Positions 16,271-25,622 of a DNA stretch of 64,000 bases are shown here, piece by piece. The notes under the pieces are model-generated. The model ran no database searches and was not told the DNA's origin. It saw nothing but the letters and a program-made list of their open reading frames with translations. The stretch is taken from positions 1 through 64,000 of the forward strand of contig NZ_JANYUY010000024.1 of NCBI RefSeq assembly GCF_025060755.1. Reading direction: 5' to 3'. Origin of the DNA: Paenibacillus doosanensis (GTDB lineage: Bacteria; Bacillota; Bacilli; Paenibacillales; NBRC-103111). The position numbers were made by a program, and so were the translations under genes. Position 1 is the first letter of the stretch, and every line of letters begins with the position of its first letter.

Positions 16271-17232
16271 ATGTCCAAGGCGGATAATATGCTGGCGATT
16301 TTATGGCTGCTGAAGGATCGCAAACGGGTAACGGCCAAGCAGCTGGCGGAGGAGCTGGAGATTCATATCCGAACGGTGTACCGATATATCGATGCGCTGT
16401 GCGCCAGCGGCGTCCCGATCATTGCGGATTCCGGGCATAACGGGGGTTGCAGCTTGCTGGGCCAGTTCAACGAGGCGCCGTTGTTTTTTGACATGACGGA
16501 ACAGAAAGCGCTCATTCACGCGGCCGTCTTCGCGCAGGAATCGGGGTATCCTTTTGGCGAGGCGCTGCAGAAGGCGGTCGGCAAGCTCAAAATGTATACG
16601 AGCGAAGAGCAGCTGCAGGAAATCAACAAGCATTTGATCGGCTTCGATGTCATTCAGCCTCCCGCGGACCGCTCCCGGGAGCCCTGCCTTCAGGAGCTGG
16701 AGAGCTCCGTGGCGGAAGGCTGTACGATGGAGATACAGTATGCGAAAACGAGCATGCTTGCCGCCGAGCAGCGGCGAGTCGATCCTTACGGTCTCGTGTA
16801 TTGGAAAGGAAAATGGTATATCGTCGGCTTTTGCCATTTGCGCGGGGATGTCCGCAGCTTCCGCGTCGACCGCATCCGCGCTTTGACCCGCACGGACGCC
16901 AGATTCGCCCGCCCGCGTTTTCGGCGAGAGACTTTTTCCTAAGCGCGCTTTTGCCGGATAAGGAGCGTCCGGACCGGCTGATCCCGCTGCACATTGCGGG
17001 CTTGGAGCAGGCGATTAACGACTTGTGCGCGCATTGGTACTTGGGACATGGGCTGGCGGAGAGGTCGGCAACCGAGGCGCATTTTCGGGTGGAGGAGGGG
17101 GCGGCGGCAGCTTATATTCCCCATCTGCTGCTTTCCTACGGGAGATCGATCCGGATTATCGCCCCCGCGTTTCTTAAGGACAAGCTGGTTGAGTTGACGG
17201 GGCAGCTCGGCGAATATTATCGCTCCATGTAA
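16271..17232 (+). pseudogene. YafY-like HTH-WYL regulator, frameshifted
   Basis: The first frame (16271-16942) encodes a helix-turn-helix (TAKQLAEELEIHIRTVYRYIDAL) and most of a WYL domain, VDPYGLVYWKGKWYIVGFCHLR then FRVDRIRAL, and ends prematurely. The rest of the family pattern (FSARDFFLSALL, then the C-terminal WCX region ending in LVELTGQLGEYYRSM) continues in the next frame to 17232. The break is near 16905-16920, in the GC-rich run CGCCCGCCCGCG, and equals loss or gain of one base. Full length would be about 320 residues. It may be a true pseudogene or an assembly error. WYL proteins sense ligands, often nucleic acids. Confidence 0.85.
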
Positions 17233-17425
17233 CTAACTTTCTATGGAATCGGCCTGGAGGCGCCTCAGGCGTTTTGCCCGGCATATCGTCAACCGCGCAC
17301 TTCATATGAGCTTCGGCGGACAGCCGGACTTGATTAAAAAAAGCAACTAGGCCGATGGTCAAGAGCATACTATGGCGGGCAAGCGCATAGGATGTTGCGA
17401 GACAATGAATTCGGAGGGATGTCAC

Positions 17426-17752
17426 ATGAGCAGCCAATTCATTCAGCCGCAGCAAACGCTGTACCAAGCCGATCCCGCTTTCGTGCAATCGGTGAAACGC
17501 ACGCGGGAGCAACTGTACGACGCGGGCCGCAAATCCTCGAACCGGCCTATTCGCGTCCAAACGGTGGACGGTCAGGTTCATGAAGGAACCATCGCCCATA
17601 TGGACAACGACCATCTGTACTTGCGCGTTCCGAATCCGAACGCCCGCGGATTTTTCGGCCCATGGGGGCCATGGGGCGGCCCGTCGCCTGTTTACAATGA
17701 CGTTATTTTGCCGTTAGTGCTCTACAATTTGCTTGTTATCTCGCTGCTGTAA
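17426..17752 (+). CDS. Small hypothetical protein with hydrophobic tail
   Basis: A 108-residue protein of unknown function. A clear GGAGGG ribosome binding site precedes the ATG. The middle part (about residues 40-70) reads RPIRVQTVDGQVHEGTIAHMDNDHLYLRVPN, a five-strand pattern like small Sm-like barrels. A Gly/Pro/Trp-rich linker (GFFGPWGPWGGPSP) leads to a hydrophobic end, DVILPLVLYNLLVISLL, that could anchor it in a membrane. Similar proteins in spore formers may be spore-envelope associated; that is a guess. Confidence 0.65.
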   Translation: MSSQFIQPQQTLYQADPAFVQSVKRTREQLYDAGRKSSNRPIRVQTVDGQVHEGTIAHMDNDHLYLRVPNPNARGFFGPWGPWGGPSPVYNDVILPLVLYNLLVISLL

Positions 17753-17771
17753 CCGAACATCCCGATGCGAA

Positions 17772-17808
17772 CAAAAGGCGACCCGAAGGAAGGGACGCCT
17801 TTTGTTTT
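17772..17808 (+). terminator. Terminator after small hypothetical gene
   Basis: The hairpin CAAAAGGCG...CGCCTTTTG, with ACCC/GGGA inner pairs, is followed by TTTT, 20 bp after the stop at 17752. Confidence 0.75.
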
Positions 17809-18000
17809 GAGCTGATTAAAGCGTCTGTGTTCGACCTTCGAAGAGATCTGGCTGCGGCCGAGCGGGAGACGCAGGTCATCCATAGTTTTCGAACGGTCCG
17901 GAAGCGATAGATGACAAGATTGGGGGTAGCCGTAAAAGATGCATTGTGGTATGCTAGAAAACATCAGATGATCGGATAACAAGAGGGAGAGGGAAGCCGC

Positions 18001-18795
18001 ATGGAATATGTAATCGATTTGCAAAACATCACGTATCGGAGAGAACAAAACGAGCTGTTAAGGGATATTAGCTGGCAGGTTCGTCCGAGAGAGCACTGGG
18101 CGATACTCGGGCTCAACGGCTCGGGCAAGACGACGATGCTTAATATTGTTAACGGTTATATTTGGCCGACGACCGGTAAAGTGTCGGTGCTGGGGCATCC
18201 CTTCGGCACTGTGGATTTGCGCGAGCTGCGCATGTCCATCGGCTGGGTGAGCTTGTCTTTGCAGGAGAAATTGTATGGAACGGACAAGGTGGAGCAAATC
18301 GTCGTCAGCGGCAAATATGCGACTATCGGGTTGTATGAAAAGCCCGGGGAAGAGGATTGGGACCGCGCTTACGGGTTAATGGAGCAGATGCGCTGCATTC
18401 ATTTGCGGGGAAGGCAGTATCAGACCTGTTCCCAGGGTGAGAAACAAAAAATATTGATCGCACGGGCGCTGATGAGCTCGCCGAAGCTGCTTATTCTGGA
18501 CGAGCCATGCAACGGCCTCGATTTGTTCTCGCGGGAAGCGCTGCTCGAAGCGATCGACCAGCTGGCCCAATCGCCCGATGCGCCGACATTGCTTTATGTT
18601 ACGCATCATACGGAGGAGATTTTGCCGATGTTCCGCCATGCTCTGCTGCTGCGCCGGGGCGAGGTATTCGCCTCCGGGCAGGTCAGCGAGGTGCTGACCG
18701 AGCGGAACTTGTCGAGCTTCTTCGAATCGCCCGTCGAGGTGTTAAGCCGGGAGGACCGGTTCTGGGTCCTCCCGAAGGGCGGGCGCCGCGACTAG
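18001..18795 (+). CDS. Stand-alone ABC transporter ATP-binding protein
   Basis: An ATPase of 264 residues resembling Bacillus YlmA/ModF-type proteins. Walker A is GLNGSGKTT (about 37-45), the signature loop is a degenerate CSQGEKQK in place of LSGGQ, Walker B is LLILDEPCNG, and the switch histidine is in YVTHHTEE. No permease or binding protein gene is adjacent, so its membrane partner is unknown or it acts without one. The start codon follows GAGGGAGAGG. It ends 43 bp before the converging dapA gene. Confidence 0.85.
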   Translation: MEYVIDLQNITYRREQNELLRDISWQVRPREHWAILGLNGSGKTTMLNIVNGYIWPTTGKVSVLGHPFGTVDLRELRMSIGWVSLSLQEKLYGTDKVEQIVVSGKYATIGLYEKPGEEDWDRAYGLMEQMRCIHLRGRQYQTCSQGEKQKILIARALMSSPKLLILDEPCNGLDLFSREALLEAIDQLAQSPDAPTLLYVTHHTEEILPMFRHALLLRRGEVFASGQVSEVLTERNLSSFFESPVEVLSREDRFWVLPKGGRRD

Positions 18796-18838
18796 CCGGC
18801 GCCTTGAGGCCGGAGCCGCGGCGGGAAGATCCCGCCCG

Positions 18839-19714
18839 TCATGCTCCGGCGTAAGGCTGAAGCTGCTGCTGCAGCTTCGCGCCGATCGTCGTCAGCGGCA
18901 AGCGAAGCGTGCCGCTGGCGATTTCGCCCTGCTCCGCGAGAAGCCATTTGAGCGGAGCGGGGTTCGGCTCGGCGAACAGCAGCCGGATCAGCGGCAGCAG
19001 TTCGTCGTATTCCATCTTGGCCTCGCCCGCGAGGCCAGCGACGAAGCGGTTGTAGATATCCACGAACCGCGCGGTTTCCATATGGGCGGACGCGAGCATG
19101 CCGCCTTTGGCTCCGCAGCAGAGCGACGCGTAGAAGTAAGCGTCCTCGCCGCACAGCACCGGCTTCGATCCGCAGCGGGACAGCTCCGACACGAGTTGGA
19201 TGCCGCCCGAGCTATCCTTCAAGCCGATGACGCCGTCCATCTCCAGAATGGCGCGAACCGTATCCACCTCCAGGGCGACGCCCGTCCTTCCCGGAATTTC
19301 ATATAGAATTACGGGTACTCCCGTCTCGGCGACCCGCCGAAAATGCTCAATAATCCCTTGCTGCGAAGGCTTGTTATAGTAAGGCACTACGACCAGAGCG
19401 GCGTCCGCTCCCAGTAAACCGGCTTGCTCCGTCTTTTTGACGGTAGAGGCCGTATCGTTCGTTCCCGTGCCCAGCACAAGCGGCAGGCGCGAGGCTCCAA
19501 TCGCCGACTTGGCTTCCGAAGTTAAAGCTTCAAGCTCCAGCCCGGTGATCGTCGGGGACTCGCCCGTCGTACCGTTGACGACAAGACCGTGAATTCCGTC
19601 CGCGATAAGCCGATCCGCGAGCTTGCGGAATGACTCCAGATCTACTTCTCCATTAGGATGAAACGGGGTAATGACAGGGACATAAATGCCTTTGAGCTGT
19701 TGTTCGGTTAACAT
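18839..19714 (-). CDS. dapA: 4-hydroxy-tetrahydrodipicolinate synthase (DapA family)
   Basis: A 291-residue class I aldolase. Hallmarks of true DapA are visible: NGTTGESPT, the catalytic tyrosine in PYYNKPSQQG, YEIPGRTG with the substrate arginine, and the Schiff-base lysine in GLKDSSGG. The reaction is condensation of pyruvate with aspartate semialdehyde in the lysine/diaminopimelate pathway. ATG 19714 follows GGAGGG at seven bases; a longer reading to 19819 is less likely. The gene is not beside asd or dapG but is divergent from a LysR gene, so this may be a second, specially regulated paralogue, or a related catabolic aldolase. Confidence 0.82.
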   Translation of the reverse strand: MLTEQQLKGIYVPVITPFHPNGEVDLESFRKLADRLIADGIHGLVVNGTTGESPTITGLELEALTSEAKSAIGASRLPLVLGTGTNDTASTVKKTEQAGLLGADAALVVVPYYNKPSQQGIIEHFRRVAETGVPVILYEIPGRTGVALEVDTVRAILEMDGVIGLKDSSGGIQLVSELSRCGSKPVLCGEDAYFYASLCCGAKGGMLASAHMETARFVDIYNRFVAGLAGEAKMEYDELLPLIRLLFAEPNPAPLKWLLAEQGEIASGTLRLPLTTIGAKLQQQLQPYAGA

Positions 19715-19871
19715 AAGGACGCCCTCCTTCGATGGTTGCGGCTGCAGCGCCTTTCGTCTGACCAGCCTGGAAACAGGTTCGGCGAGCTTTTCCGCATTTG
19801 CCGTCACGATCCGTTTCACTTGATATTTTCACTGTAGCATGGATTTCATTATCAGTGTTAGCTATAATAAG

Positions 19872-19899
19872 TGATAGTTATCATCGAAAATTTTGATAA
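19872..19899. promoter_or_regulatory. LysR-type operator in the dapA/LysR intergenic region
   Basis: Two overlapping palindromes are visible: TGATA-GT-TATCA (19872-19883, one base extra in the centre) and TTATCA-N10-TGATAA (19878-19899, containing T-N11-A). They lie between the divergent dapA and LysR genes and immediately upstream of the LysR ribosome binding site, fitting autoregulation and control of dapA. Confidence 0.5.
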
Positions 19900-19914
19900 T
19901 GGAGGCGCTGCCGT

Positions 19915-20817
19915 ATGGATCTAACCTACTTTCGCACGTTCCGCGAGGTGGCGAAGCGCGCAAGCTTCACCCGCGCCGCAGAAGAGCTGGGCTACGCTCA
20001 ATCGAGCGTTACGATGCAGATCCAGAAGCTGGAGAGGGAATACGGCGTCCCTCTGTTCGAGCGCTACGGCAAGCAGCTTCGCTTGACACCGCCGGGCGAG
20101 GCGCTGCTCAAGCTGGCCGTGCAGATGCTGGGGCTGTACGACCAATCGAAGGAAGCGATTGCGAACCAGGTGAGCGGCGCCATTGCGATCGGCACTATCG
20201 ATTCGCTGGCGGCGTACTATTTGCCGCCGTATTTGCAGCAGTTGAGGCAGCGGTATCCCGGCCTCGGCATTCAACTGCTGCCGGACAGCGAGGCGGCGCT
20301 GGTCGCCAAAGTCAAGGAGGGCGAGTATGACGTCGCCCTGCTGCTTGAGCGCACCCGCAGTCAGGCCGATCCGGCGCTCCGCTGCATCACGGTGCGCGAG
20401 GAGCCGCTCGTGCTGGTCGCTCCGCCCGGCCACCCGCTGACGGGCATAACGGCGGCGGCGCTCGGCGATCTGGAGGGCTGCGAGCTTATCGTCTCGGAGG
20501 GCAGCTGCCTGTATCGCAGCACCTTCGAGAAAGTGCTTAAGGAGAGCGGGATCGCGTACCGGATCGGCTTCGAGCTCGGAAGCTTGGAGGCGATCAAGCA
20601 TTGCGTCATGAACGGCCTCGGCATAGCGCTCCTGCCGCAGATTGCGGTAGAGGAAGAGCTGCGGCGGGGCAGCTTGGCGATGATCCCGTTCGAGCATCCG
20701 GAAATCCGCTTCCAACTGCGGCTGCTCTTGCATCCGAAGAAATGGATGTCGCAGACGCTGCTCGCTTTCATAAATATGCTGACGGGGCAGGAAAGCCTAG
20801 ATGTGACTGAAATATAA
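19915..20817 (+). CDS. LysR-family transcriptional regulator
   Basis: A 300-residue LysR regulator with N-terminal helix-turn-helix (FREVAKRASFTRAAEELGYAQSSVTMQIQKLE, residues about 6-38) and a two-lobed effector domain starting near residue 88 (GAIAIGTIDSLAAYYLPPYL), a form common in CysB/YwfK-like Bacillus regulators. GGAGG lies nine bases before the ATG. The gene is divergent from dapA and three bases before the NCS2 permease gene, so it may govern both; that link is inferred from position only. Confidence 0.9.
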   Translation: MDLTYFRTFREVAKRASFTRAAEELGYAQSSVTMQIQKLEREYGVPLFERYGKQLRLTPPGEALLKLAVQMLGLYDQSKEAIANQVSGAIAIGTIDSLAAYYLPPYLQQLRQRYPGLGIQLLPDSEAALVAKVKEGEYDVALLLERTRSQADPALRCITVREEPLVLVAPPGHPLTGITAAALGDLEGCELIVSEGSCLYRSTFEKVLKESGIAYRIGFELGSLEAIKHCVMNGLGIALLPQIAVEEELRRGSLAMIPFEHPEIRFQLRLLLHPKKWMSQTLLAFINMLTGQESLDVTEI

Positions 20818-20820
20818 ATT

Positions 20821-22188
20821 ATGATTACAGCAAAAATGGAGATGTTAAGATTGGAACAGAAGCGTCAAATCTGGAACGACGGAGTCGGAGCTCTGCAATG
20901 GCTCGTATTTTTACTGGCCAATTCGGTCACGCTTCCGATCGTCATCGGACAAATTTATCATTTGCCAGCCAACGAAGTCATCGGGCTGATGCAGCGTACT
21001 TTTCTCGTTGCGGGAGCAGGGTCCTTTCTTCAGGGAGTATTCGGCCATCGGCTGCCGATTCCGGATGGGCCTGCGGGGACATGGCTCGGCGTGTTCGCCA
21101 TTCTCGGAGCGGAAATCGCCAAACAGAGCGCGGGCGCCGGCGGGGCTTATTCCACGCTTCAGACTTTGGAGACGGGGATGCTGGCAGCCGGAATCATATT
21201 GATTTTATTCGTCGTTACGGGGCTTACCGGATGGATGATCAAGCTGTTCACCCCGCTTGTTACGGGAGTGTACTTGCTGCTGCTGGGGCTGCAGCTTGGC
21301 GGCGTTTTTTTGCAAGGGATGCTCGGTTTGAGCGGAGATGCGCCGCATTTGGACGCCGTGACGTCCATCGTATCGTTCGGCGTGTTTATAGTTATTCTCG
21401 TTTTATCCGTCAAAGGCACCGGCTGGCTTAAAAATTACGCCGTATTCATAGGCATCGTACTCGGCTGCATCGCATATTACGCGCTCGGCAAAAGCACAGA
21501 GCTTAGCGCGGACGCCGGTGTCGGACTGCCGGCGCTGTTCGCCTGGGGAGCGCCGAAGTGGGACGGCGGTATGGCGATTTCCGCGGTTATTATCGCTTTC
21601 ATTCTAATGTCGAACACGATTGCGAGCATCGCGGCTATGAAGCAAGTGCTGAATGAGCGGAAGGATGGAGGAGAGGCAGCGGCCCAGCGGCGGGAAGCGG
21701 ATAGGAGCGGAGTCGTCGGCGGAGTCGTTCAACTGCTGTCCGGCGCGTTTTCTACGGTCGGCACGGTACCGCTGTCGAGCTCGGTCGGTTTCGTCCGGAT
21801 GACCGGCCAAAAGAAAATGGGCCCTTACTTGTCCGCTTGCATCCTGCTTGCGGGAGTCGCTTTCGTGCCGCTGCTGATCCGGTTGTTGGCGCTGCTGCCC
21901 AGTCCGGTAGCTTATGCGTCGGTCATGGCTTCTTTCGTCAATCTGGTCGGTGTAGGCTTGCAATCCATTACGAGGAATCCGCTCGATCAGCGAAGAACCT
22001 CCATTCTCGGAATTACGCTTTTGATTGGCAGCGGAGCGATGATTTTGCCGGCCTCGGTGTTCGAAACGATGCCTTCGGTATTCCGCTATGTGCTTGGCAA
22101 CGGTTTGATTTTGGGAACGATGATAGCCGTGATTTTGGAGCAAGTATGGCGGGATCGGCAGCAGGCGGATGAGGAGCAGGGGGCATAG
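20821..22188 (+). CDS. NCS2 family uracil/xanthine permease
   Basis: A membrane protein of 455 residues with about 12-14 hydrophobic segments, of the nucleobase-ascorbate transporter (NCS2) family. Typical features are PIVIGQIYHLP near the first helix, LPIPDGPAGTWLGVFAILGAE, and the SGAFSTVGTVPLSSSVGFVRMTG segment corresponding to the family's QNxGxxxxT-type signature region. The most likely cargo is a purine or uracil. It lies three bases after the LysR stop and is probably cotranscribed with it. No good ribosome binding site precedes 20821; a later start at 20836 or 20842 is possible. Confidence 0.83.
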   Translation: MITAKMEMLRLEQKRQIWNDGVGALQWLVFLLANSVTLPIVIGQIYHLPANEVIGLMQRTFLVAGAGSFLQGVFGHRLPIPDGPAGTWLGVFAILGAEIAKQSAGAGGAYSTLQTLETGMLAAGIILILFVVTGLTGWMIKLFTPLVTGVYLLLLGLQLGGVFLQGMLGLSGDAPHLDAVTSIVSFGVFIVILVLSVKGTGWLKNYAVFIGIVLGCIAYYALGKSTELSADAGVGLPALFAWGAPKWDGGMAISAVIIAFILMSNTIASIAAMKQVLNERKDGGEAAAQRREADRSGVVGGVVQLLSGAFSTVGTVPLSSSVGFVRMTGQKKMGPYLSACILLAGVAFVPLLIRLLALLPSPVAYASVMASFVNLVGVGLQSITRNPLDQRRTSILGITLLIGSGAMILPASVFETMPSVFRYVLGNGLILGTMIAVILEQVWRDRQQADEEQGA

Positions 22189-22277
22189 CCCGAAGAACTG
22201 CTGCTGCTGGATCAAGAGACTATTCATTGACGGCCGGCTAACGTCTTAGGAACATAGGAGCGGCGTCGGAGCAGCAT

Positions 22278-22311
22278 AAATAGACCGTATCCTGAGAAGG
22301 ACGGTCTATTT
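22278..22311. terminator. Bidirectional terminator between permease and usp gene
   Basis: AAATAGACCGT and ACGGTCTATTT form a perfect 11-bp stem around CCTGAGAAGG-type bases. It sits between converging genes. Confidence 0.8.
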
Positions 22312-22336
22312 GTTGTATGCGATTTTTGGTAAAAGA

Positions 22337-22756
22337 TTACTTTACAACCAGCACCGGAGTTTTGGCATGTTGAACGACGTTATGGCTTGTGCTGCCGAGG
22401 AACAGCTCGTCGATGGCCGTCAATCCCCTGCTGCCTATAACGATCAGATCGTTGCCGTTCTCGGCGGCGTGCTCCAGGATCGTCTTGGCGGGCTGGCCTT
22501 GCTTAATGATCGACTTGGCTGACGGCAAATCGGAAATAAGCCTGTTTATTTCACTATCGATCTTTTGCTCGTGCTCATAATAATGCTGCTGCAGGGCGGG
22601 GGTCGTGATTACGGCCTCCCCTACGATAATTAGCGGCACTTGATACACATGGAGAATTTCGATCCGCGCCGCGGCCGCGGCCAGTCTTTTGGCGGTATCC
22701 AGCGCTTTTCTGGACAAGTCGGAGCCGTCGTAAGCGACAAGAATGTTGGAGAACAT
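22337..22756 (-). CDS. Universal stress protein (UspA family)
   Basis: A 139-residue cytoplasmic protein of the UspA fold. It starts MFSNILVAYDGSDLSRKALD and ends with the ATP-binding pattern IGSRGLTAIDELFLGSTSHNVVQHAKTPVLVVK (G-2x-G-9x-GS). Such proteins bind ATP or AMP and act in stress survival. AGAGGTG lies six bases before ATG 22756; an in-frame GTG at 22765 overlaps the Shine-Dalgarno and is rejected. It is one of two adjacent, diverged paralogues on the same strand. Confidence 0.92.
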   Translation of the reverse strand: MFSNILVAYDGSDLSRKALDTAKRLAAAAARIEILHVYQVPLIIVGEAVITTPALQQHYYEHEQKIDSEINRLISDLPSAKSIIKQGQPAKTILEHAAENGNDLIVIGSRGLTAIDELFLGSTSHNVVQHAKTPVLVVK

Positions 22757-23006
22757 AGCAAGCACCTCTTATTCGTCATTATATGTTGCCGCATCGGCCG
22801 TTGAAGCCTTCAGTATGTAAAAATCGTGCCGCAACTTCACATGTTGTTTCCGTTTCAAATCTTTGTTAGATTAACGTCCCCATCTCGCCGCCGGTTTATT
22901 CTCCAGCCGAATGCTTGAAGCCTGCGGGCGACAGCCGCTTACAAGCGGCGTTTTCCCAAAGAACAGCAGCACGGCAAACGATGCCGCGCTGCGTTCGGTT
23001 TCAAAA

Positions 23007-23429
23007 TTATTTTACGATAAGGACAGGCACTTTGGAGTTTTGCACGACATTATGGCTAACGCTGCCAAGGAAAAACTCGCGAATGGTTCCAAGCCCGCGG
23101 CTGCCCATAATGATAAAATCAAAGCCGTTATCATTCGCATAGTTTAGAATCGTGTTCGCCGGCTGTCCGTATTCGATCGCGAAGCTGGCTTGCACGTCGG
23201 ACGGCACCATTTGTTTGGCTTCGTCGATGACGGCCTGGCTGATTTTGGGGTCGACGGTAATGGTCGTACCCATAGCGTAAGATACGTCCTGTACGATATG
23301 AAGGACTTCCAGGACAGGCTTTCCCGACTCGCGGGAAGCGGTTTCTTGTACGATGTCCACTGCTTTGGAGAGCGCTTTGCGAGATAAGTTCGAGCCGTCG
23401 AAGGGAACGAGAATTTTAGAGAATAGCAT
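23007..23429 (-). CDS. Universal stress protein (UspA family), second paralogue
   Basis: A 140-residue UspA protein closely related in pattern to the one at 22337: MLFSKILVPFDGSNLSRKAL at the start and MGSRGLGTIREFFLGSVSHNVVQNSKVPVLIVK at the end. An insertion around residues 40-60 (TVDPKISQAVIDEA region) differs from its neighbour. GGAGG lies eight bases before ATG 23429. The two genes are 250 bp apart, each apparently with its own ribosome binding site; a hairpin GCCGCTT/AAGCGGC lies between them. Tandem usp genes are common in this group. Confidence 0.92.
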   Translation of the reverse strand: MLFSKILVPFDGSNLSRKALSKAVDIVQETASRESGKPVLEVLHIVQDVSYAMGTTITVDPKISQAVIDEAKQMVPSDVQASFAIEYGQPANTILNYANDNGFDFIIMGSRGLGTIREFFLGSVSHNVVQNSKVPVLIVK

Positions 23430-23900
23430 GACAGCCACCTCCGTAGGAATTGGTTTGACCGCACCCTAGCACTGGCCGCGCCGTCACGATAAACCGGCAA
23501 AGCCGGACATGGGCCGGTCGATAGTTTCTCTCTCGTCTGCACCGTTGGCACAAAGCGAACGGTTTCATTGCAAGCATCGACCAGAAGGAGTCGATGTTAA
23601 GCCGTCCGAACGCGGCGGCTAGTTTTTGTTTACGATTTCATTATAACATACTTTCGCTCGAATATTGTCGGAAAAATCAGAAAACGTTTGACAAAAGTAG
23701 GAACAAAGTGTGTAGCTGCCTGAATTGGTCGGCCGCTTGCAATGAAGGGATATGCATAAATCATGGCGCTTCTGGGCGTCATGACGGCGTCGGGGGCGCT
23801 TTTTCTTTTGCCGCGATAACGGTATACTGGAAATGAATCAGGATTGTTCACAGGTTAAGTTCATATGCCACACCATTCCAGGGAGAGGCGGTAGCTGCAA
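23430..23900. other. Intergenic region between usp and YhcH genes
   Basis: No gene was recognised. A minus-strand TATAAT at 23640-23645, about 210 bases from the usp start, may be its -10 box. On the plus strand a TTGACA occurs near 23684 but lacks a good partner 17 bp on. GGGAGAGG lies directly upstream of the YhcH start. Confidence 0.4.
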
Positions 23901-24377
23901 ATGATTTTTAGCGATTTGAAGCAGTGGGAACGCGAGCAGACGGTTTATCCGGAGGCCATTACGAAAGGACTTCAATATATACGGAGCACCGATTTCAGTG
24001 AGCTGCCGCTCGGCAAGCATGAAATCGACGGCGAGCTGATGTTCGCTTTGCTGCAGGAACCGCTCACGCAAGGGTGGGAGCGGCAGAGGCCGGAATCGCA
24101 TCGCACTTATACGGATATTCAGCTTCTGCTTTCGGGGGAAGAACTGATCCGCGTCGTTCCTTTATCGGAGGAAGCGGTTATTTCCGAAGAATCGTTTGAT
24201 ACCAGGGATATCGCTTTTTACAGCAAGGTTGGGGCGGAGAGCGATCTTGTGCTTAAGCCGGGGTTGTTTGCGGTATTTTATCCCGGCGACATTCATCGTC
24301 CGTGCTGCAGCGTCGGTCAGGATCAAAAAATCCGCAAGGTCGTCATAAAAGTTCATAAGAGCTTGCTTGGTCTATAA
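23901..24377 (+). CDS. YhcH/YjgK/YiaL family protein
   Basis: A 158-residue cupin-fold protein of the YhcH/EbgC family (DUF386). The family's FALLQEPLTQ region, the HRTYTDIQLLLSGEE motif and the PGDIHRPCC histidine cluster are present; these residues bind a metal or an anomeric sugar. Members are linked to sialic acid, alginate or beta-galactoside use, possibly as sugar anomerases. No sugar-use gene lies beside it here, so the substrate is open. GGGAGAGG precedes the start. Confidence 0.85.
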   Translation: MIFSDLKQWEREQTVYPEAITKGLQYIRSTDFSELPLGKHEIDGELMFALLQEPLTQGWERQRPESHRTYTDIQLLLSGEELIRVVPLSEEAVISEESFDTRDIAFYSKVGAESDLVLKPGLFAVFYPGDIHRPCCSVGQDQKIRKVVIKVHKSLLGL

Positions 24378-24491
24378 AGTTTTTGCTTTTGCAGGACGGT
24401 CATAACGGCCTTTCGGCGCGGGTGAGCAAGCTGAAAGTGCCGTCCGGGCGTTTCTATGGCCGATTACTGACGAGGAAAGGGGCGGCAGCGC

Positions 24492-25499
24492 ATGTCGTGG
24501 AAATCCGAATCCGATACGTTTCAAGCTTTGGTCGTGGAAAAAGAAGGAGAACGCTTCGAGGTCGGCGTGAAGACGCTGCGCATCGAGGACCTGCCCGCGG
24601 GCGACGTGCTGATTCACGTAGCCTTCTCGGGGGTCAACTATAAGGACGGGCTGGCCTGTATTCCGAACGGAGGGATCGTTCGCAGCTACCCGCATGTGCC
24701 GGGCATCGATCTGGCCGGCTTCGTGGTTCAATCGGCCGACGCACGGTTTCAAGCCGGACAAGCTGTGCTGGTCACCGGATTCGATCTCGGCGTCGCGCAT
24801 TTCGGCGGGCTCAGCGAGCTTGCCCGCGTCCCGGCCGAGTGGGTCGTGCCGCTGCCCGCGGGGCTCGAGCCCTACGAGGCGATGACGATCGGCACGGCCG
24901 GTCTGACGGCGGCGATGTCGGTGGACCGCCTGGAGAAGAACGGCCTTCGGCCGGAGCATGGCCCTGTGCTGGTCACCGGCGCAACTGGCGGTGTCGGCAG
25001 CTTCGCCGTGGCGCTGCTCGCCGCCAAGGGCTACCGGGTCGCGGCTGCCACGGGCAAGGCCGCGGAGCATGACTACCTGCGCAGCCTCGGCGCGCAGGAG
25101 ATAATCGGGCGCAGCGAGCTGAGCCCGGAGGCGATCCGGCCGCTCGAGAAGCAGCGATGGGCGGCGGCCGTCGATCCGGTCGGCGGACGGTCGCTCGCTT
25201 ATATTCTCGCCTCCGTCCGTTACGGAGGCGCTGTGGCCGTGAGCGGCCTGACCGGCGGCGGGGAGATCCCGGCGACGGTGCATCCGTTTATTCTGCGCGG
25301 CGTCAGCCTGCTCGGCATCGACTCGGTCCAATACCCGGCCGAGCTTCGCTACGAGCTGTGGGAGCGGACCGCGGCGGCGCTGAAGTCGACGGGTCATCTG
25401 GAGCGAATCGCCCGCCGCATCCGGCTGGACGAGGTGCCCGGATACGCAGCGGAAATATTGAAGGGCCGGATGAGAGGACGGGTCATCGTCGAACTGTAA
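24492..25499 (+). CDS. YhdH/YhfP-type quinone/acryloyl-CoA reductase
   Basis: A 335-residue zinc-free medium-chain dehydrogenase of the YhdH/AcuI group, which use NADPH to reduce quinones or acryloyl-CoA. Visible motifs are the GroES-like start (VAFSGVNYKDGLACIPN), PHVPGIDLAGFV, GTAGLTAAMSV and the dinucleotide motif VTGATGGVGSFAVALLA (near residue 158). No structural zinc cysteines are present. It ends with GRMRGRVIVEL, typical for the group. The ribosome binding site AGGAAAGGGG lies upstream. A strong terminator follows; the gene appears monocistronic. Confidence 0.88.
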   Translation: MSWKSESDTFQALVVEKEGERFEVGVKTLRIEDLPAGDVLIHVAFSGVNYKDGLACIPNGGIVRSYPHVPGIDLAGFVVQSADARFQAGQAVLVTGFDLGVAHFGGLSELARVPAEWVVPLPAGLEPYEAMTIGTAGLTAAMSVDRLEKNGLRPEHGPVLVTGATGGVGSFAVALLAAKGYRVAAATGKAAEHDYLRSLGAQEIIGRSELSPEAIRPLEKQRWAAAVDPVGGRSLAYILASVRYGGAVAVSGLTGGGEIPATVHPFILRGVSLLGIDSVQYPAELRYELWERTAAALKSTGHLERIARRIRLDEVPGYAAEILKGRMRGRVIVEL

Positions 25500-25622
25500 A
25501 CCGGAGACGGGCTCGGTTTACGCCCGCTGACCCGGATCGCATGCCTTCAAGGACAGCTTCGGTAACAGCGCGATTTCCGTTGTCCGGATGGGCCCGGTTC
25601 TTATCATCACGCATTCGTCACG

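Noticed and set aside
22915-23147. Small plus-strand genes opposite the usp genes
   Set aside because: They are antisense readings of the UspA coding sequence and share no family features.
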